Part shown: in pieces, positions 5,846 through 7,296 of the stretch
How positions within the stretch are numbered: position 1 is the stretch's first letter
Layout of the letters: each line of letters opens with the position of its first letter
Assembly (NCBI GenBank): GCA_030044075.1
Contig: JASHWM010000001.1
Location: 1 to 7,296, forward strand
Length of the DNA: 7,296 nt
Direction of reading: 5' to 3'
From: Candidatus Rhabdochlamydia sp.
GTDB lineage: Bacteria; Chlamydiota; Chlamydiia; Chlamydiales; Rhabdochlamydiaceae
The notes under the pieces: generated by a model
Told to the model about the DNA's origin: nothing
What the model saw: only the letters and a program-made list of their open reading frames with translations
Databases searched by the model: none
Made by a program: the position numbers and the translations under genes

Positions 5846-6919
5846 ATGGCTGAAAAAACAGAAAAGGCAACCCCAAAAAAGCTGCGCGATGCAAGGAAAA
5901 AGGGACAGGTTGCCAAATCCCAGGACTTCCCATCGGCTGTCACCTTCATTGTATCGATCGCAACTACCTTGGCAACTGCAGGATATCTCTATCAGCTCCT
6001 CTCCACCAACATGATCGCCACGTTCATGGCGATCGGGAGCGGAACAAACATGGAGACCAAGGCGGCCAATTTCATTATCCAATCCCTTGACGTGATCCTG
6101 TCTGCAAGCCTTCCGATCCTAATTATCACAATGATCTTCGGGATACTCGTCCACTTTATCGTCGTGGGACCTGTGTTTTCCGCAGAAGTTATGAAGCCGG
6201 ACATCAAAAGGCTCAATCCTGTAGAGAACATCAAACAGATGTTCAAGTTCAAGACGATCTTTGAATTGATCAAGTCGATATTAAAGATTACTGGCGCGAT
6301 CATACTCATCTATACTGTCGTGTGGGACAGCCTTTCCCAGATCGTTGCAACAGCGGGCCTGCCGCTTCTCATGACAACAGAAATTTTTAGTGACTTCTTA
6401 TATCAAGTTATTATAAGAGTAGGGATATTCTTCCTCATCATAGCGGTCATTGATTTGATTTATCAAAAGAAAAATTTTGAGAAAGAAATGAAGATGGAGA
6501 AGTTCGAGGTCAAGCAAGAATATAAAGACACCGAAGGAGACCCGCATATAAAAAACAAAAGGCGCCAGGCCGCACAGGAAATTGCTTATCAGGAAGGTCC
6601 CGGCGCAACAAAACGGGCGAAGGCAGTCATTACAAACCCGATCCATATCGCTGTTGCGATCGATTACAAACCGCAATGGGAACCGGCCCCGGTAATCCTG
6701 ACAATGGGACAGGGGGCTATTGCCGACAAGATTATTTCGATCGCCCAGGAAAGCAATGTTCCCATTATGCGCAATGTCCCGCTTGCCCATACTTTGTTTG
6801 AAAAAGGAAGCATTGGAAATTACATCCCGGAAGATACTTTTACAGCTGTTGCTGAAATACTAAAATGGATCGCTGCTATGGAAGAGGCCGCTGAAAAGAA
6901 AGTGGAGTTTTTTAAATGA
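5846..6919 (+). CDS. sctU: Type III secretion export apparatus switch protein SctU (YscU/FlhB family; chlamydial CdsU)
   Basis: A 357-aa inner-membrane protein of normal family length. It starts with the family N-terminus EKTEKATPKKLRDARKKGQV, which fixes the start codon. Hydrophobic segments lie at about 30-52, 82-110, 146-170 and 183-206, followed by the cytoplasmic linker and the conserved block EGDPHIKNKRRQ (230-241). The cytoplasmic domain carries the autocleavage region at residues 264-267, which reads NPIH instead of the classic NPTH. By family knowledge, cleavage between Asn and Pro lets SctU switch the secretion machine from needle to translocator/effector substrates. The stop overlaps the next gene's start in ATGA, so sctU and sctV are probably translationally coupled. 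T3SS rather than flagellar assignment rests on the ychF-sctU-sctV context and the neighbouring SctV sequence. Confidence 0.95.
   Translation: MAEKTEKATPKKLRDARKKGQVAKSQDFPSAVTFIVSIATTLATAGYLYQLLSTNMIATFMAIGSGTNMETKAANFIIQSLDVILSASLPILIITMIFGILVHFIVVGPVFSAEVMKPDIKRLNPVENIKQMFKFKTIFELIKSILKITGAIILIYTVVWDSLSQIVATAGLPLLMTTEIFSDFLYQVIIRVGIFFLIIAVIDLIYQKKNFEKEMKMEKFEVKQEYKDTEGDPHIKNKRRQAAQEIAYQEGPGATKRAKAVITNPIHIAVAIDYKPQWEPAPVILTMGQGAIADKIISIAQESNVPIMRNVPLAHTLFEKGSIGNYIPEDTFTAVAEILKWIAAMEEAAEKKVEFFK
6635..6646 (+). other. SctU autocleavage motif, variant NPIH
   Basis: Codons AAC CCG ATC CAT encode N264-P265-I266-H267. The Asn and Pro that flank the scissile bond, and the His, are kept. The third residue is Ile rather than Thr; an ACC to ATC change would account for it. 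The flanking VIT and IAVAI match the family. Confidence 0.85.
6904..6907 (+). promoter_or_regulatory. Ribosome-binding site of sctV inside sctU
   Basis: GGAG lies 8 nt before the ATG at 6916, within the last codons of sctU. Together with the 4-nt ATGA overlap it supports this start for sctV. Confidence 0.6.
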
Positions 6920-7296
6920 AAAAAGGCTTGAGCTCCCTGACCAAACTTCTTGCCAGTGAAAAGATCATCGATACGATCAACAGGTCTAGCGAATTCCTTC
7001 TAGCTCTTTTCATGGTCATCATCATCATGATGATCATCATTCCGGTCTCCCCGGAGGTGCTCGACAACCTGATCGCCATCAACCTTGCGGTGTCCACAGC
7101 CCTTCTGATGGTAGCGCTCTATATCCCTAAGGCCGTAAACTTATCGATCTTTCCCTCCGTCCTCCTCATCACGACACTCTTTCGCCTGGGAATTGAGATC
7201 TCGGCCACAAGGCAGATCCTGCTCCATGCCTATGCAGGCCACATCATCCACGCCTTTGGAAGTTTCGTCGTCGGAGGAAACTTCGTCGTTGGAACG
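6916..7296 (+). CDS. sctV: Type III secretion export gate protein SctV (LcrD/FlhA/FHIPEP family; chlamydial CdsV), 3'-truncated by the window edge
   Basis: The ATG within ATGA overlaps the sctU stop, and the frame stays open for 127 codons to the last base. The product is the N-terminal membrane part of the export gate, which in the family forms a nonameric ring passing substrates to the export channel. Hydrophobic segments lie at about 27-44 and 51-70, then the family-conserved stretch with LYIPKAVNLSIFPSVLLITT (68-87), FRL (89-91), LLHAYAGHIIHAFG (102-115) and FVVGGNFVVG (117-126). The remaining membrane helices and the cytosolic domain are outside the window. Residues 92-100 (GIEISATRQ) differ from the ALNISTTRL-like sequence common in the family; the acidic E94 is the most unusual. 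Confidence 0.95.
   Translation, partial: MKKGLSSLTKLLASEKIIDTINRSSEFLLALFMVIIIMMIIIPVSPEVLDNLIAINLAVSTALLMVALYIPKAVNLSIFPSVLLITTLFRLGIEISATRQILLHAYAGHIIHAFGSFVVGGNFVVGT

Noticed and set aside
7021..7040. Overlapping palindromes ATCATCATGATGAT and ATGATGATCATCAT
   Set aside because: They are produced by runs of Ile (ATC) and Met (ATG) codons in the first membrane segment of SctV; coding constraint explains them.

Overview
The window most likely comes from a member of the Chlamydiae, probably an environmental or amoeba-associated lineage (Parachlamydiales type) rather than a classical Chlamydia. The main reason is the right half, ychF - sctU - sctV, all on the + strand. This is the order I recall for the chlamydial type III secretion (T3SS) locus ychF-cdsU-cdsV. 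The two genes in the middle carry what looks like a DUF4116-type N-terminus, a domain I associate with Legionella and amoeba-associated chlamydiae. Species cannot be named from sequence alone.

Layout, all genes on +: (1) 1-1068 is the C-terminal part of an Asn/Ser/Thr/Phe-rich protein with nine 26-31-residue repeats, probably a beta-solenoid surface or secreted protein, closed by a rho-independent terminator near 1094-1130. (2) 1229-2896 and 2967-4607 are tandem paralogues of about 550 aa. Neither looks like a standard metabolic gene. Both keep, in order, every catalytic signature of the guanidino-group modifying enzyme (GME) superfamily, which includes arginine, agmatine and peptidyl-arginine deiminases: an Asp in FIRD, EGGN, HID, and a C-terminal nucleophile in HCLT. 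Both also have a DUF4116-like N-terminus and a helical insertion in the catalytic domain. (3) 4682-5776 is the universal YchF/OLA1-type P-loop NTPase. (4) 5846-6919 is SctU, the autocleaving T3SS substrate-specificity switch. (5) From 6916 to the right edge is the start of SctV, the T3SS export gate, overlapping sctU by 4 nt.

How the parts may work together: sctU and sctV form one translationally coupled unit of the T3SS export apparatus, with a good sigma70-type promoter in the ychF-sctU gap. The two GME paralogues and the solenoid protein lie just upstream of this machinery. The GME pair are plausible secreted effectors acting on guanidino groups (host protein arginine or free arginine/agmatine). 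That is inference from fold signatures and context; no secretion signal can be read directly.

The most notable observations are the tandem DUF4116-GME pair with complete catalytic residue sets, NPIH in place of the classic NPTH autocleavage motif in SctU, and A/T-only perfect palindromes just before the start codons of both GME genes, which also lack a Shine-Dalgarno sequence.
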